DNA of 64,000 bases from Benincasa hispida. Its lineage: Eukaryota > Streptophyta > Magnoliopsida > Cucurbitales > Cucurbitaceae. Positions 10,776-23,657 of the stretch are shown in pieces (position 1 is the stretch's first letter; each line of letters begins with the position of its first letter). Under the pieces are notes generated by a model. The model saw only the letters and a list, made by a program, of their open reading frames with translations, was not told the DNA's origin and made no database searches. The stretch is from positions 43,519,828-43,583,827 of the forward strand of contig NC_052350.1 in assembly GCF_009727055.1 (NCBI RefSeq). The letters are read 5' to 3'. The translations under genes and the position numbers were made by a program.

Positions 10776-13235
10776 TTAATTTTTCCGTATTTGGGCTACA
10801 TATTATTTATTTTGGATAAAAAATAGATAACGTATAAAGAAAAAAAAAAGATGATGAGTAAAAAATAGTAAACTCGGTAACAAATAATGAACACTGTAAC
10901 GAAGAAGAATTTTAAATAATAATAATAATGTAGATAGTTATTGATTATAATAGTTCGAAACACTTATAATTAGCACATTTCACCGAGTTATATCTTTGTG
11001 ACTGAATTTATGTAATAGTATGAATTATGACATGCAGTTTTTTTCATAGGAGTAGAGCTTCATTAAAAGTTATAGGTGAAAAATGTAAAATTTAAAAATT
11101 AAGAGAATAAATTTGGACTAAATTACAAATTCAATCTAGAAAATTAGAATTTAGTTACTACAATTTTAAAAATTAAAATTTATTCCTTATTGAGAATTTT
11201 ATCATATTATTGAGACTACATTATAATTTTCTGATTAAATTTACAATTTAACCATAAATTTGAAAGTTGGACTAAAGCTGTATTTGGAACAAGATTATTT
11301 TATATTCTTAATTTAATAAGTTTGTCTATTTTTCAATTGTTTTAAGCGAGAATTGAACTATTAATCCTTAAAATTGTAATTGAAACTTTTATCCTTGGCT
11401 TAGCTTTAATTTAATAAATTTCGAATGAGTTTAAATATATAATTTTGGTCAACTATATTGGCTTAGATAATTAGTTTCAAATCATTTCAAAGAATTAAAA
11501 ATTGTATCCAAACTTTCAAAAACCTTTAATTTGGTCAACTTTTATGTATCATCCTAGCATTAACTCTATTTTTTTTGTCAATTTGTTAGTAGTCTCTGAT
11601 ATTACCCTTCAATTTCCTTTCGATTGTCATCTTATTACATTCTTTTTTAATTTCACATTTAGTTAGTGTCATAACATTTAAAAAATAAGTGTGGTCATAA
11701 TATCACATTTTTAAATAATGAATTAAACATAACATTTTCATAGTAAGAAACAAATACAAAATTTAATAAAAGTTAAAAGACTAAATAGAGAGCTTAAAAA
11801 GACAATAAAAATACTATAAAATTAAACTTTTTATATAAAGTTTAGAGATGAAATTGAATTCAAGCTTTAATAAATTTATTCAATAAGAAGACTCAATTAC
11901 CATTAAGATGTATGAAATCATTATATTAGCATCTCAAGTAAACAAGAAAAAAAAAAAAAAGAAAAAAGAAATTCTTGGTCTTATCTCAAATGACGTTGAA
12001 AAATACGATTAACTAATTAATTATTAACCTTAAGTACATATGTACCATAAAATAATAGGGTAATGCGTGAATAAGTTTTATACTCATTATTTATTAAAAA
12101 AAAACCAATTATAATCATTAATAAATAGATAGATATACACACATCATACAAATTAAAAAATTATATATATTATTTGGCCCAACCCCTTTCTCTATACAAA
12201 AGTAATAAATAAAGAATAAATTGACCCAAAAACTTAAATATATGGGTAAAATTAAATTAATATTATTTTATTTAACACTTCCCCTCATTTGTGGTTCGGA
12301 ATATATAGAAGATCCAACAAGTGAAAATCAATATTAATCGAGAGAGAAAATAACATTGCAAGGACTTGAATATATAAATTAAAACTTAAATTTATAGGTG
12401 AAGGTAAATTTAATATTATATCATATAATAAGGTGGAGTCCAAATTGTACTGATTTTCATGCACCATCTTTAATTACGAAGAAAAAATATTAATTTATTA
12501 CGTGACAACTTATAATTAAATACGGAGATGAATTACATAAAGATAGGTGGCGTTGTGTTTTGTAAAAAGACATGGAAAAAAGAAGAGATAGTGGAAGAGG
12601 TAAACTTAAAAAAAGTGGTGGAAGAGAGATGATCTTGAAAAAGAGAAAAAAAATTGATGGGTTAATAAAGAAAAGTGGAAAGAGAGAGCTTTTGTTCTAC
12701 GTGGAGAGAAGCTTTTGGCTTTCTATATGATTTTTTTCAGCTTTTTGAATCTATTTTTATACTACTTTGCGTCTTGTTAGGGTTTTTCCCTAAGAGGATT
12801 CCATCTTTAATTATGGTAATTCTAATGGTAAATCTTTAACATTTCATCTATTTTATAGCGTAGTTTAAATCAGATGACTTAATAAATTTATTAAGTTTAG
12901 GTATGTGAATAATATATAATGTGACAATATCAAAGATAGACAACGTGAAAAAAGAAAAATGAAAATATGCACGATTAGAGTTAATTACCTGTAAAGGTAA
13001 AATTCTGCTAGACATTTATAATGCGATGTTCACCAAATATATATATGGTTTCAATTTATCGTAGTTTAATTTTGGAAAGCGATTATGGTCTATTTAATTT
13101 AGCATTATTTATTAATTAAGCCGGAATAATCAAATTGAACTTGATAAAGTATTGCTAGATTAAATTATGATAAATTGAAACTTATATTATAATAGATTTT
13201 TTATTTTTTTTTATTTTTTTTTAGTTGACCTAAAC

Positions 13236-13294
13236 AAGTCATAGAAGAACTCCAATAATATGACTTGCTACTGGCAACTAATGTTATTGGAGTT
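13236..13294. repeat. Nested inverted repeats (hairpin)
   Basis: Arms aactccaataa (13248-13258) and ttattggagtt (13284-13294) are perfect complements with a 25-base spacer. A second overlapping pair, caagtcat and atgacttg, occupies the left part. The two stems cannot form at the same time. This may be a MITE fragment; no function is claimed. Confidence 0.6.
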
Positions 13295-13379
13295 TTGCAA
13301 GGCCATCTTTCAAGGTGGTCATCATAAAATAAATTACTTTTTTATAGGTTTAATTTTTAAAGAGAAACTATTTTAAATG

Positions 13380-13570
13380 ATAAAATTACTAAAAATATTT
13401 ATAAATAATAATAAAATATCATAACCTATCTATGATAGATTACAATAGACCATGATAAATAATATTATCTTTATCTATCTGCATACAGATAGATATAGAT
13501 AGTAGTCTATTTCGATCTATTCGCAGATAGACCACAAAAATTTGTTATATTTATAAATATTTTGGTTCAT
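13380..13570. repeat. MITE-like gatagact element
   Basis: Contains ctatgatagattacaatag, tagatatagatagtagtctattt and gcagatagacc, then aaatttgttatatttataaat. The same ending phrase follows similar gatag motifs at 14250-14290 and 17020-17040. Ends are not sharply defined. Confidence 0.4.
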
Positions 13571-14169
13571 TTTTTTATATTTGAAAATAAACAATTTTAA
13601 GAATTAATTAATTTTATTGTTCAATTTTTTTGTTATAAAAAATATTCTTATTGATTTTAAGAATTATAACAATGGAGCATAGAATCATCTCTTTTTAATA
13701 TAATTGATGTCTTATTTATTATTTATTTCACTTGTGTTTCAATGAACCTACTTCATTATTTGTGTTTATTAATTTTTTCTAAAGAGGGTAGAAACCTAAT
13801 TAATTTTAAATTATACAACTTTAAAAAACACTTGAGACTCTCAAAACTTTTTAAAGGATACACATCCAAAGTTCTTGGAAGAAAGGAAAAAAAAAGGAAA
13901 AAGTATTGACAGGCATGTGAAACCAGACAGTGTTGTACAAAATATTGAGTATATATTTATTATTTAGTGACCTCAAATTAATTAATTTGTTAGGATTTAG
14001 ATTCTTTTTTTTTTTTTTTCCCTTAGTGGAGAATAAGTAATTTCCATTAAAAATTATGTGTATATATATTTCAATATTTTTTAGCTAAGAATAAAGACAA
14101 AGGTTCAATAATTTGGGTATACAAGGGAGGTGGCCACACCCGAGTGTTCTTTGTAGTACAACAATTTTT

Positions 14170-14310
14170 TACGAATAGAAAAAATGTCAAACTATTTATA
14201 GAAATAGTAAAAAAAAAAATTGATAGATACCGATATCTTCTATCAAAGAAGATTAAATTTTGTTATTTTGTATAAATAATTTCTTATTTTTCTATTTTCG
14301 AAAATCTGAC
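14170..14310. repeat. MITE-like gatagact element
   Basis: aatgtcaaactatttatagaaatag, then tgatagataccgat, then ttttgttattttgtataaat. The block order matches the copy at 530-780, which also begins aaatgtcaaactatttataa. Confidence 0.45.
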
Positions 14311-16909
14311 TTTTAGTACAATTGGTGTGGGATCAAACCTTTGACCTCTAAAGAAGAACGTTATGTCAATTATCATTAAGTTAAGTTTACTTTAACTTTT
14401 TTGGTGTTAGAATTATTTACTTTTGATAAAATAAAAGGTTTATATATACACACACTATTTGGATCAACGTCTTGGTATTTTGTTTTTAGTTTTTGAAAAT
14501 TAAGTTAATAAACATCCATTTAACCTTTAAATTTCTTGCTTTGTCTTCTACTTTCTACCAAATGTTTTCTAAAAATCAAATCAAGTAGTTTTGAAAAAAT
14601 TTTAAAAATATAGTTTTTATTTTATTTTTTTTAGAATTTAGTTAAGAATACAACTATTCTACCTAAGAAAGAAGAAAACCATGGTAAAAATTGTGAGAAA
14701 ATAAGTTTAATTTTAAAAAAATAAAAATAAAAAAACCAAATGGTTAACAAAGGAGAAAAAAAAAATTTCATACTTATTTTATTTTGGGACCCAATTTATT
14801 AAATATTCTATTTTGTCTATTACCTTCCAAATGTTTTGTTTTGTTTTCAAATTTTTGAATAAAAAAATTGTTTTCACACCTTAGTTTGATTTTTCTTCCA
14901 TCATTTAATAACAAGGCTCAAATTCATATGATAAGCTACAATAATCATTAAATACTTGTTTTAAAAAATGTCTATTAATAACAAGAAAAAAAGGTGTCCA
15001 TATGAAGTTACTACTAAATAATTTATTACTTAATCAATAACCTTGTGTTAATGTAAAACATGCTTTATAATGTACGCTGAGATACTAAAACAAAGTATTT
15101 AAAAGTTGGAAAAAAAAGGCCAAGAAAGGAAAGTAAACATTTATGCCTTATAATCTTTTTATTCTTATAAATACCTAAAAATGGAAGTTATTCCTTCAAA
15201 ACTCATAAACTTGTGAACAATAATTACAACAACTATATATGGCAAAGATCTTGGTTTCTCCAAGTATATATGCTTTTATATCCAACATTTTAATTATTTA
15301 ATTTATGGAAGGTTATAGAAAAGGAAATTATTAATTTGACTTGTTTAAGTGAGAAAATGTTTTTTTCCTTTTGAAGAAAAGTGGAAAAGTGTATTTTGGT
15401 TGCAAAATTGACAAGTGATTACAATAAAATATGTGGTGCACAACCCTATTCCACCAAAGTATTTCAAGTGGTACTTTTAGGGGACCATTAACCCACATTT
15501 GCCCTTTTAATATATATATATATATACAATTTTCAAAAGATAAAAACTTGGGTGAAGCCCCTCTATTGTGTAGCTCATCTAATTAAAATCAGTCATGTGC
15601 ACTTTTTAATAAAAAAAAAATTGGTTATTTTTATATTTTTCTATTATGTATAGAAAAAATTGCATGAGATTCGGATGCACTTAATCATTGCCCTTTGAAA
15701 AAAGTGACTATCTTTTTAATAAAGAAACAACCACATATATGCTTCTTTATTTTGTAACTTTTTTAGTCACGACCATTCATTTAAAACACAAAAGCCATGC
15801 ACCTAATATTATCATCCATCCTTATCTTACAAAGTTACAAATCAATAATTAAAATACGAAGAGTCATTCAACTAATTCTAGTATAGTACTTGTCGAGATG
15901 ACCTCATAAAATTCGTGTCAAGTGGGTTGATGAAAAATGTATGGTGGAAAAATAGTGAAGATTTGATACAATTACTTACTTTTACAAACGAGCATGTCAA
16001 AAAAGACTAAATTAAAAAGTTAGAAGTTTAATTGCTATCCGTTGAATATCTTCCTCGTAATAATGCCTGTAAAGTTAGGATCAAATTATAACTTTGATTC
16101 ATAACAAAAACATTAAATTTTCTATATAATTAATAATTGTTTAAGGACAACGCAGAACTAGTGAATAATAAAGCTGTACACTGATCTATAAGTCTAAAAA
16201 AATTATATGTGTTGAATGAGATGCACGTGGATCTCATACAATCTTCTGTTCTCAACTTAATAAGACTAAATATAGAGTTTAAGTAGTGACAATCGTAGTT
16301 GTAGTTATTAATATAGTTGATTTAGGTAAAGTAAATTTTTTTTGTGAGGTTAAGAATATTGTCCTTGATTAAAGTGCCTCTCAAGATAGATTTATTTGTT
16401 CATATCATGTACAAAGAGATGATTTCAATTTGGAATATACTTGTTGAACATTTTTGAGATAAAGATTATTATATATATTTAAGAAATGGCTGTCATGTCT
16501 AAAGCTTGGCCAAATTTCAATGGGTTTTTGGACATATATACTAAGACATTTCTTTCACACTTGAACAAGGCATGTGACTCCAAACCTTCAACCTTTCTTT
16601 TTTCCCCCTCCCATAAAAAGAGGTTGAATTTAATCTAAAATATTGGAACATTGTGACTTTTAATATAATAAATACCTTTTAGCCAACTAGAATATTTAAT
16701 AACAAAGACTTTTTATATAGATACATATTATTAGTCTTTTTAAGAGTTTCAGATACAAAATTAAAAGTTTAGGGATCAATTATACACTTCTTAAAGTTTA
16801 AAAAAACTAGAAAAAAACCATTTCAACGTATACTTAAAATTTTTTGGAATTATACTTTTAATTTAGGGTAGTTGTAATGGGTATCACTAATTTTAGAATT
16901 AATAATTAA

Positions 16910-17060
16910 GTGTATAACAATATTTTTAAATAATTGTAAATATAGCAAAAATCTATTAGTGATAGACTCCTATAAGCTATACAGTTTATCGTTGATAGAT
17001 TTCGAGAGCTTGATCTAAATTTTGTTATATCTATAAATTATTTTGTATTGGATTATATAT
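16910..17060. repeat. MITE-like gatagact element
   Basis: aaatatagcaaaaatctattagtgatagactcc, then a gttgatagatttc block, then ttttgttatatctataaatta. It belongs to the same family as the copies at 530-780, 13380-13570 and 14170-14310. Confidence 0.45.
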
Positions 17061-17849
17061 GTTAATATTTTGAACTAGTTATATTTGTCATTATCTCTTT
17101 AATTTAAATCCTTACAATAATCTAATTTTAGAATCCCTTTTCAATGGTGTAAAAGTCAAGAACCGTTTTAACAAAAGTGTAAGAAATACTTGAAAGACAT
17201 TAAAAAATGATGGAAACGTTTATTCGATTTATATAATATTAGTCAGCAAATTATCCAAAAAAAAAAAAAAAAAAGTCAGCAGAGAAGATGTGTAAAGGTG
17301 CTAAAGGATGAAAATTCTATCCAAGCGAAGCTAAATTTGAAAATAATTTTATAATATACTTATTAAAAATGATAATTTATCTTTTAGAGAGCTCTTTATA
17401 AATTTATAATAATTTAAAAAGTACTATATGCTTTTGTCTTCTTTCTAGGTTTATGCAATACAGATTTTAAAAATTTTAAAAATGAAATATTTTTCAAAAT
17501 TTGAAAAATACAAGGTCAATAGAATAATAAATATAGGTTACCAAATGTACTCGAGAGCTGGTTGGAAATTGTTTTTCCTCTCTAATTATTGTTATATCTT
17601 TTTCCTTTCTAGTTTGTTATAAATGATTGGTTTTTAGAATAATTTGAGTTAATTTTCTTTTTCAAAAATAGACTTGATGAAAAGTGAATTGTTGGATTTT
17701 GAAAAAAATATTAAAAATGGTTGTTCCATCTCGAAAAAGTTCAAGAAAATGATGAGCTCCAAACACTATAAAAGAAGTCTATGACTTTAATTTCATATTG
17801 TCCCGATTAGAAACATTTTAAACTTGAGTATGATAATTGTAATTAAATT

Positions 17850-18360
17850 TCCTTGGTTAATAATCACTTTTGATACCTAAACTTTCATAAAAGTAACTTT
17901 AGTCCATGAACTTTGGTTTGTAACGATTAACTCTCTATATTTTCGATTTTGTAACAATTTAGTCCCCGAACTTTAGTATGTTATATTTTAGTCCTTTACT
18001 TTTAAATTTGTAACAAGTTGATCCCCAGTGTACACACATTTATTAAAATTAAATGTTAGTTTTTATTACTTTATGATGTAAACTTTGTATTTTATAAAAA
18101 TATTGAATCTCTAATTAGTTTATTGGTTTATTTATGCAAGAAATCTCTTTAAATCTTAACACTAAGTTTCAAAATAGGGACTAAATTGTTACAAATTTCA
18201 AAGTACGAGAACTAAATTGTTATATAGTAAAATATATAGACTAAATTGTTACAAAATTGAAGGTTGAGAGACTTATAAATCATTACTATCCAAAGTTTAG
18301 GGACTAAATTATTATCTTTATAGAAGTTGAGGGACTAAATGTGATTCTTTCACTAATTTC
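17850..18360. repeat. Foldback element with 'gggactaaattgttacaa' arms
   Basis: The left arm carries ttgtaacaatttagtcccc, ttttagtccttt and ctaaactttcataaaag. The right arm carries the complements (gggactaaattgttacaaa, gactaaattgttacaaaatt, ctttatagaagttgaggg). The arms surround about 150 bases of AT-rich centre. It is a long imperfect hairpin of the non-autonomous MULE/foldback kind common between plant genes. Confidence 0.65.
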
Positions 18361-19989
18361 TTTTTGTATTCTTTACTTCAAGAGTAGTTCTAAAGTATAA
18401 CAAAATTTACATAGTGAATTTTTTTTAGTAGGCCATGTTTTTCATTTTCTGGTTAGAGAGTTTTCTACGTAAAATCTTGTGTTTCTTAATTTTTGTTATT
18501 TTTAAAAAATTTCAATTATTTTTCTGCATAGTCCTATCGTAGTAGTGGTAGGTTTTTTTTTTCCAACATAAATTTTTGAAATGATAAAACGAATTACTAA
18601 CGAAAATTAAATGTATTTTTTAAAATGATAGAAGGTTTGATTATGTAGTAAAACTAGTTTATAGGTCATTGTTCACCACACAATTTTTTTTTATGCGGTG
18701 TAATAATACATAGTTAAGGTAAGTTTTAAATAAGTGACTTTAGCATGGTAGATTTAATTCAATTTTATTTACTTTAGCAACATAAATGTTAAGAACAAAT
18801 CACTTTAAATTTAATTGTATACTCTTAAAAGTGCTTCTAGTGTTTTGTCACACAATCACATAACATGATAATGAATATAGAATAACTTTAGCTATGACGA
18901 AATTGCTATAAATGCCCAATTAAACTACATCAACTAAATCATTACAACTAATTTTTAGAAGAGAATAAATACTTAAATTAAGGAATTAAATAATATTTTA
19001 AATATAGAACTCGAAAATGCATTTTAATCAGAATTGTTTTATACAAAAAAATCACTTAAATCCTATTTTGTAACAATTTCATGTTAGATTTGTGTTTTTG
19101 AAATTTAGATATATTCTTCTTAATTTTTCAATTATGATTTTACATTTTTAAAGAAACATTTAAATGACTAAATTTTGGTTTAAGTTTTTGAAAATATTTG
19201 TGTATAACAAAATGAAAAAACTTATAATGATTTAGTGTTTATAAAGTTAATTTTAAAAACCAAACAATAAAAAATCAAATCATTATTAAGGAAGTCCTAA
19301 ATAATCATCGAACAAAATTTTAATAATAAAATAAGAAAGAAGCACGTCCGTGCGAATCTGATTGATCTCCTAATATAAAATAAAGTTGGTTTTGATATGA
19401 CATAGGGAAAGGTGACAATGCCAGCTGGGCCTATTCATTTGGAGTAAACCCTAATTTAATCTAACGGGGGAAAATAATTGAAGACTTAATTAACATAAAA
19501 TAAGGAATAGAATAATTGGATTAAATATAATGAAGCACTACCACATTAAAATATTAGATAATGTTGTATATTCAAAGCAAACACAATCTTTTTAGGCAAA
19601 AAGAGCATATGTAATAAATTAAAACAACCAATCATTTTTTGACTCGTTTACATTTACAATTCTTTTTTCACCTTATTATTGTGAAAACCAAAAAACCAAT
19701 CCTCCAATGCAAACCACTAAGAAGTGTCGTTTCTAGTGCATTTTTTTCCCTTTTCAATATTTTAATGTTCATTATTTTAATTGAGGATTTTATCACAATC
19801 ACATTATTCAAACTATTTTGAAATTAAAAAGTATTGTAAAAGAAAAAGCTCTAATAACGGTATTCGTGAGTTGAATTCACTTGATTGATGTACTTTTTAA
19901 TACCTCAATATAATTGTTACGAATGGTAGATCTGTCTCACTAAAAGATTAATAGTGAGACTGACTTATTTGTGGCTTGAATTATGCTCA
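18361..19989. other. Intergenic, AT-rich; no gene seen
   Basis: No supported gene. Contains the Helitron-like terminus noted separately at 19342-19373. The small open frame at 19639-19821 is hydrophobic low-complexity sequence with no domain and is not called. Confidence 0.5.
19342..19373 (+). mobile_element. Possible Helitron 3' terminus
   Basis: GCACG-tc-CGTGC forms a short hairpin at 19342-19353, followed 16 bases later by CTAA at 19370-19373 and then T. Helitron 3' ends are a GC hairpin followed by CTRR before a T. Here the spacing is longer than usual and no 5' TC end was identified, so this is tentative. Confidence 0.25.
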
Positions 19990-20128
19990 TGAAGATCTAA
20001 GGAAGAATTTGAAAATTAAATATCGGTATTGATAATTTTGGCTGGGTAACATCAAAGAAATGTAAGGAAGAACAATCGATGCACAAAGGCATACCACAGC
20101 TATATGTTGATATTTCTATCGATATTTC
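19990..20128. repeat. Family C repeat, left piece interrupted by LTR A1
   Basis: atcggtattgata and gatatttctatcgatatttc motifs here, with the block resuming at 22177, resemble 1-300. The pieces flank the family A LTR insertion. Confidence 0.4.
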
Positions 20129-22176
20129 TGTTGGGATTGGTGTCCTAATTCTTTCGGTGGTCTCGTAGTTTGTAAACATTTTGTACACATTGTTATTAAT
20201 AAAATAAATGTTATTTTATAAGCATTTACTCAAATCCAATAAACTAAGATACTTGGTTATTTCATGTAACTTAAGCATGTATGTGAGACATACAAGTGGA
20301 TCATGCGTTAAGTAATAACCTAAATGGTCTGTAGTATAAGGATATAAGAGGGATACCTTATCATGGTGATACTACGAATATGATCCGCTTTGTAGATATT
20401 TACAAGTATTGTAAAGTGCTACAAATGGTCTGATCCTTGACCATTCATGTGGAGACATGCGAGCGGGGGTGTCCTATATAAAGAGTTTGTATAAGACCGG
20501 ATTACGAGATGATTAGTCTCTTTATATAACGTAGTTGATAATTGGGACTTACATTTCACTAAAATAACCATAGGTGACATGACCTTAATCCTGAGTGAGT
20601 TGAGAACTCCTGCCTATGAGGGCGGTCCTTTGATTAGTGTGAGTGAGAGTGGCTAGATTGCCAACTCAACAAGCCTACCTTTTTGGGGATTCGTCTGATT
20701 GGGGAGCTGGGAACTTAGCTACACAAGACGAAATTTACTCATTCCCTAAAGCAGGGGTAAGTAAATAAATTGCTCCTTTAAAGGTTGATTCTGGGTCTTG
20801 AACATAGTGGTCACACCCTCTCTTTGGAAGAGAAGACTCAGTTATGGTAGGACTACGACTTATTGTTCATTAGAGGAATCAATGGTACTTAAGAAGTTAG
20901 ATGTAACTACAGGAGCAAAACGATAAATTGGACCAGCTATACTTACGAGCGATTTGTGAAGGGTCATCGCACTGTTGATTGGTTATCTAGATATAGAAAT
21001 ATATCTATAGTGTGAAGAGTGCAGCTGTCGGTCTTTAGTGAAGTGACCAACAGTTAACGGATGGTGAATTTCATGATTAAAGAGTTTCGTCAGTTATTCA
21101 CGTACCGTTGGAGCTTCGAGCTACATATTCATGAGGTCCCCTTGGTAGCTCAATGGGTTCAAGTTGAGAATCAGATTTTGGGTTAGTTTGAAATGTTCAA
21201 ATTAACAAGGGGAAATTCAATTATATGTGAAGTAATTGATATGATGTATTAGATACATCAATTGGAGGAATTAATATAAATATGATTTATATTAAATACC
21301 ATAAAATAGAAAAAGAACTATGGTTTATATGTTTCATATCATGAAATATGAAAATTATAGGTTCTAAATATAATATGATAAGTAGGTTATCATATTTATT
21401 TATAATATATTAATCATATGATAATTAATTCTTTTTCTCTAATAACCATATTGAGTGGGAGGATATTGGAAGTTTTATGGTAACCGTGAGATAAAAGGAA
21501 TTTTTTTTCCAAAATTAGTTGATTAATTCAGCGGGGAAAATCTCACGAAAAAGGCTATCAAGTGAAAAATGGCTTTACTAAGCGATAGCATTGAGAGCAT
21601 ACACGATTGGGCTAAGAGTTGACTATACGATAGTTACTCATTGATCGTTGCTACATGATCGAGTAGCAAAGTATATACGATAGACTTCATCTTCTAAACG
21701 ATCGAGTATATTGTCTATATGATAGACAGTCTTCATCTCCCACTTACTCGATCGTTTACTCGATTGTATACCTCCAGTCTCCCTCAATCCAAGTTCATAT
21801 AGAGCCCACAACTCCTGGATTCTCACACCGAGAATACCAAGGTAACAATTATGGTGATGTTATAAATCCGTTCGTGGATCGAGTTGGACTTGATTGGGTT
21901 TGAGGTATATCCAGACGTTCGTGGAGGTCGTGTTCTATTGGTTGCGTTCGAGTGCTAGTTTGGACGCATTGGAAATCGGTCAAGGGATACTTGAAGAAGA
22001 TTTCTGCAAAGGTATGCATATTCTATCCCTTGTATCTTTTTGTAACATGCTGTAATTTCTGTTGATGTATAATCTGTTCGTTTCCGTTTAAGACCTAATT
22101 GTTGTGTTCATTATGAATGGAATTATGAAAGATCCACTTTCGCTGCACATGGAGATCTCTGTTTTGATTTCCTTCA
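20129..22176 (+). mobile_element. Solo-type LTR, family A copy 1 (A1)
   Basis: Starts TGTTGGGATTGGTGTCC and ends ..gatttccttCA, followed by atatc. The left flank is atttc, so the presumed target duplication differs at one base. Copies in the same orientation lie at 33657 onward and at 61206-62943, sharing blocks such as catgtatgtg(g)agacatacaagtgg, aatggtctgtagta, gtaaagtgctacaaatgg, gggg(t/c)gtcctata and ccttaatcctgagtgagttg. A variable section near 21570-21770 is rich in acgatag/cgatcg words. There is no coding region. Length and features fit a Copia-type LTR left alone by recombination. Confidence 0.75.
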
Positions 22177-22748
22177 ATATCTACGTTTTCAAGTGTTTAT
22201 TATTGATATGAGTGGTGAATCGAAATTTCTATGATATCATAGAAAAATCCTTGAAATATACAAAATAAGTAACAAAATTTCACTAATTTATGTATAATAT
22301 AAATAATAGACATGTTAAGTTTCTAAAAATCATAAAGCTTTGTTTACTAATTTAAATTTATTTTTTTATTCTTTTCTTTTTAATTTTTGTAGAAATATCC
22401 ACCGACATCGATAGTTTATCGATAAAATTAAGACCTTGATATTTTTATAGTCATCGATTTTTTAAACATTGCACAAAGGCTTGTTGTTAATGGGCTGTAA
22501 ATCTAAAAAAATAAATGAGGCCCAAAAAGGATCATCTGATCCAAAAGAAAGAAAAATAAGAGGTTTGGTGGCGTGTGTGATCCAAAATCATCCATATAGC
22601 TAGTCTTGCAACATGTGGGTGAAAAACTCCAGCTTCTGTTTTTTACTTTTCACTTTTACAAAAAATTAAAGAAAAGAAAATAATTCTTTTACTCTCTCAA
22701 TCTCAGCTTCTCCATTTCTCTCAATCTCCTTTCTTCCTTGATATTTTT
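22177..22748. repeat. Family C repeat, right piece, then unassigned intergenic sequence
   Basis: 22177-22470 continues the repeat seen at 1-300 (atagacatgttaa, tttactaattt, gaaatatcca, gatagtttatcgat). From about 22480 the sequence is unassigned, with a CT-rich stretch at 22690-22735 just before the Copia LTR. Confidence 0.4.
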
Positions 22749-23085
22749 TGATGAACTTTGATGGCTAAAATTTCAGGTAATCAAGCATGCAACACAAGAA
22801 CTATGAAGAGAAGAAGAAGAGGAACAAGAAGATGAATAGTGGTTTGGTTTATTACAACCTACATCCACTTTCAAAGCCTTCAGTATCAAGATTTTTATCT
22901 CAAGATAAGTCTCTGCTTCTTTTGTACAGAATACACTACTTTTTCTTTTATTTTCAGATCTTTTTATCGGTAAAGATTTACAACAGTGAGTTAGTTAAAA
23001 AATAACTAACCAATTTTATTTTCCTTTTGTTACAGGTTCTTACATGATTCAACTGAGAAGTGAAATTGTTTCACAAAATATAACA
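22749..23085 (-). repeat. 3' LTR of minus-strand Copia element
   Basis: Read on the minus strand it begins TGTTATATTTTGTGAAAC directly after the purine tract AAGGTGGAGGCC (23086-23097). It carries the phrase GGATGTAGGTTG..AACCAAACCACTAT usual near Copia LTR ends, then a TTCTTCTTC-rich part, and ends ..AAAGTTCATCA. It is about 337 bases. It is not similar to the other LTR at 25697-25909. The open frame at 22787-23005 on the plus strand is antisense noise within it. Confidence 0.65.
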
Positions 23086-23229
23086 GGCCTCCACCTTGAA
23101 ATAATTTGACTTCTGAAGCTTCTTACTCTTCTGTTATGTTATTTCCTGTTATGATCTACTACACGAAGTAAATTTAGGCAGTGCTCGAATTTACCTTTTA
23201 TTACTGATTTAGTTAACAAGTCTGTTGCA

Positions 23230-23657
23230 TTGTCTTTTGATTTTACTTTTGTCACTGTCACTTAGTTAGATGAATTGCACTTTTATTATCACAAAGTAGC
23301 TCCACCTGTGTTTGTTCATAGCCTAGCTTAGTAGTTAGTCCCTGTAACCACAATGCTTCCTTAACAACTTCTGATGTAGCTATAAATTCTGCTTTAGTGG
23401 TTGAAAGGGCAACCACTTATTACAAATTAGACTTCTCGCTGATTACATTGCCTCCAAATAGGAAAGTAAACCCTAAGGGATCTTCTTCTGTCTAGGTCAC
23501 CAGCAAAATCTAAGTCCACATAGCCTTTAAGAACTACCTGAGTGGAATTAAGGGATTTGTAAGGTAGGCCTCTGTTTATGCTTCCAACTAGGTAATAAAA
23601 AGCCCATTTACTTGCTTCCCAATGGGTTTTCCCTGAATTGCTACGAACACCACACAA
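23230..23657 (-). pseudogene. Copia RT C-terminal / RNase H fragment
   Basis: The phrases GKTHWEASKWAFYYLVGS and GYVDLDFAGDLDRRRS match the Copia region between reverse transcriptase and RNase H (usual form KTHWEAVKW..YL.GT..GYVDSDFAGD.D.RRS). Further left, in a shifted frame, are ALSTTKAEFIATSE (RNase H 'ALSTAEAEY' motif) and LLCDNKSAIHLT. The fragment abuts integrase sequence at about 23600-23650. That shows an internal deletion removing the YVDD catalytic part of the reverse transcriptase. Confidence 0.8.

Larger units (their letters stand above)
10776..17849. other. Long AT-rich intergenic region, no supportable gene
   Basis: Seven kilobases of A/T-rich sequence with many homopolymer runs and very few open frames. 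MITE-like gatagact segments occur at about 13380-13570, 14170-14310 and 16910-17060. A compact hairpin lies near 13236-13297. The purine-rich stretch at 12540-12780 looks transcribable, but I see no reading frame or domain in it. Confidence 0.5.

Noticed and set aside
22761..23005. Possible small plant gene with CT-rich leader and short arginine-rich frames
   Set aside because: The stretch is better explained as the antisense view of a Copia 3' LTR ending at a polypurine tract. The frames are very short or lack similarity.
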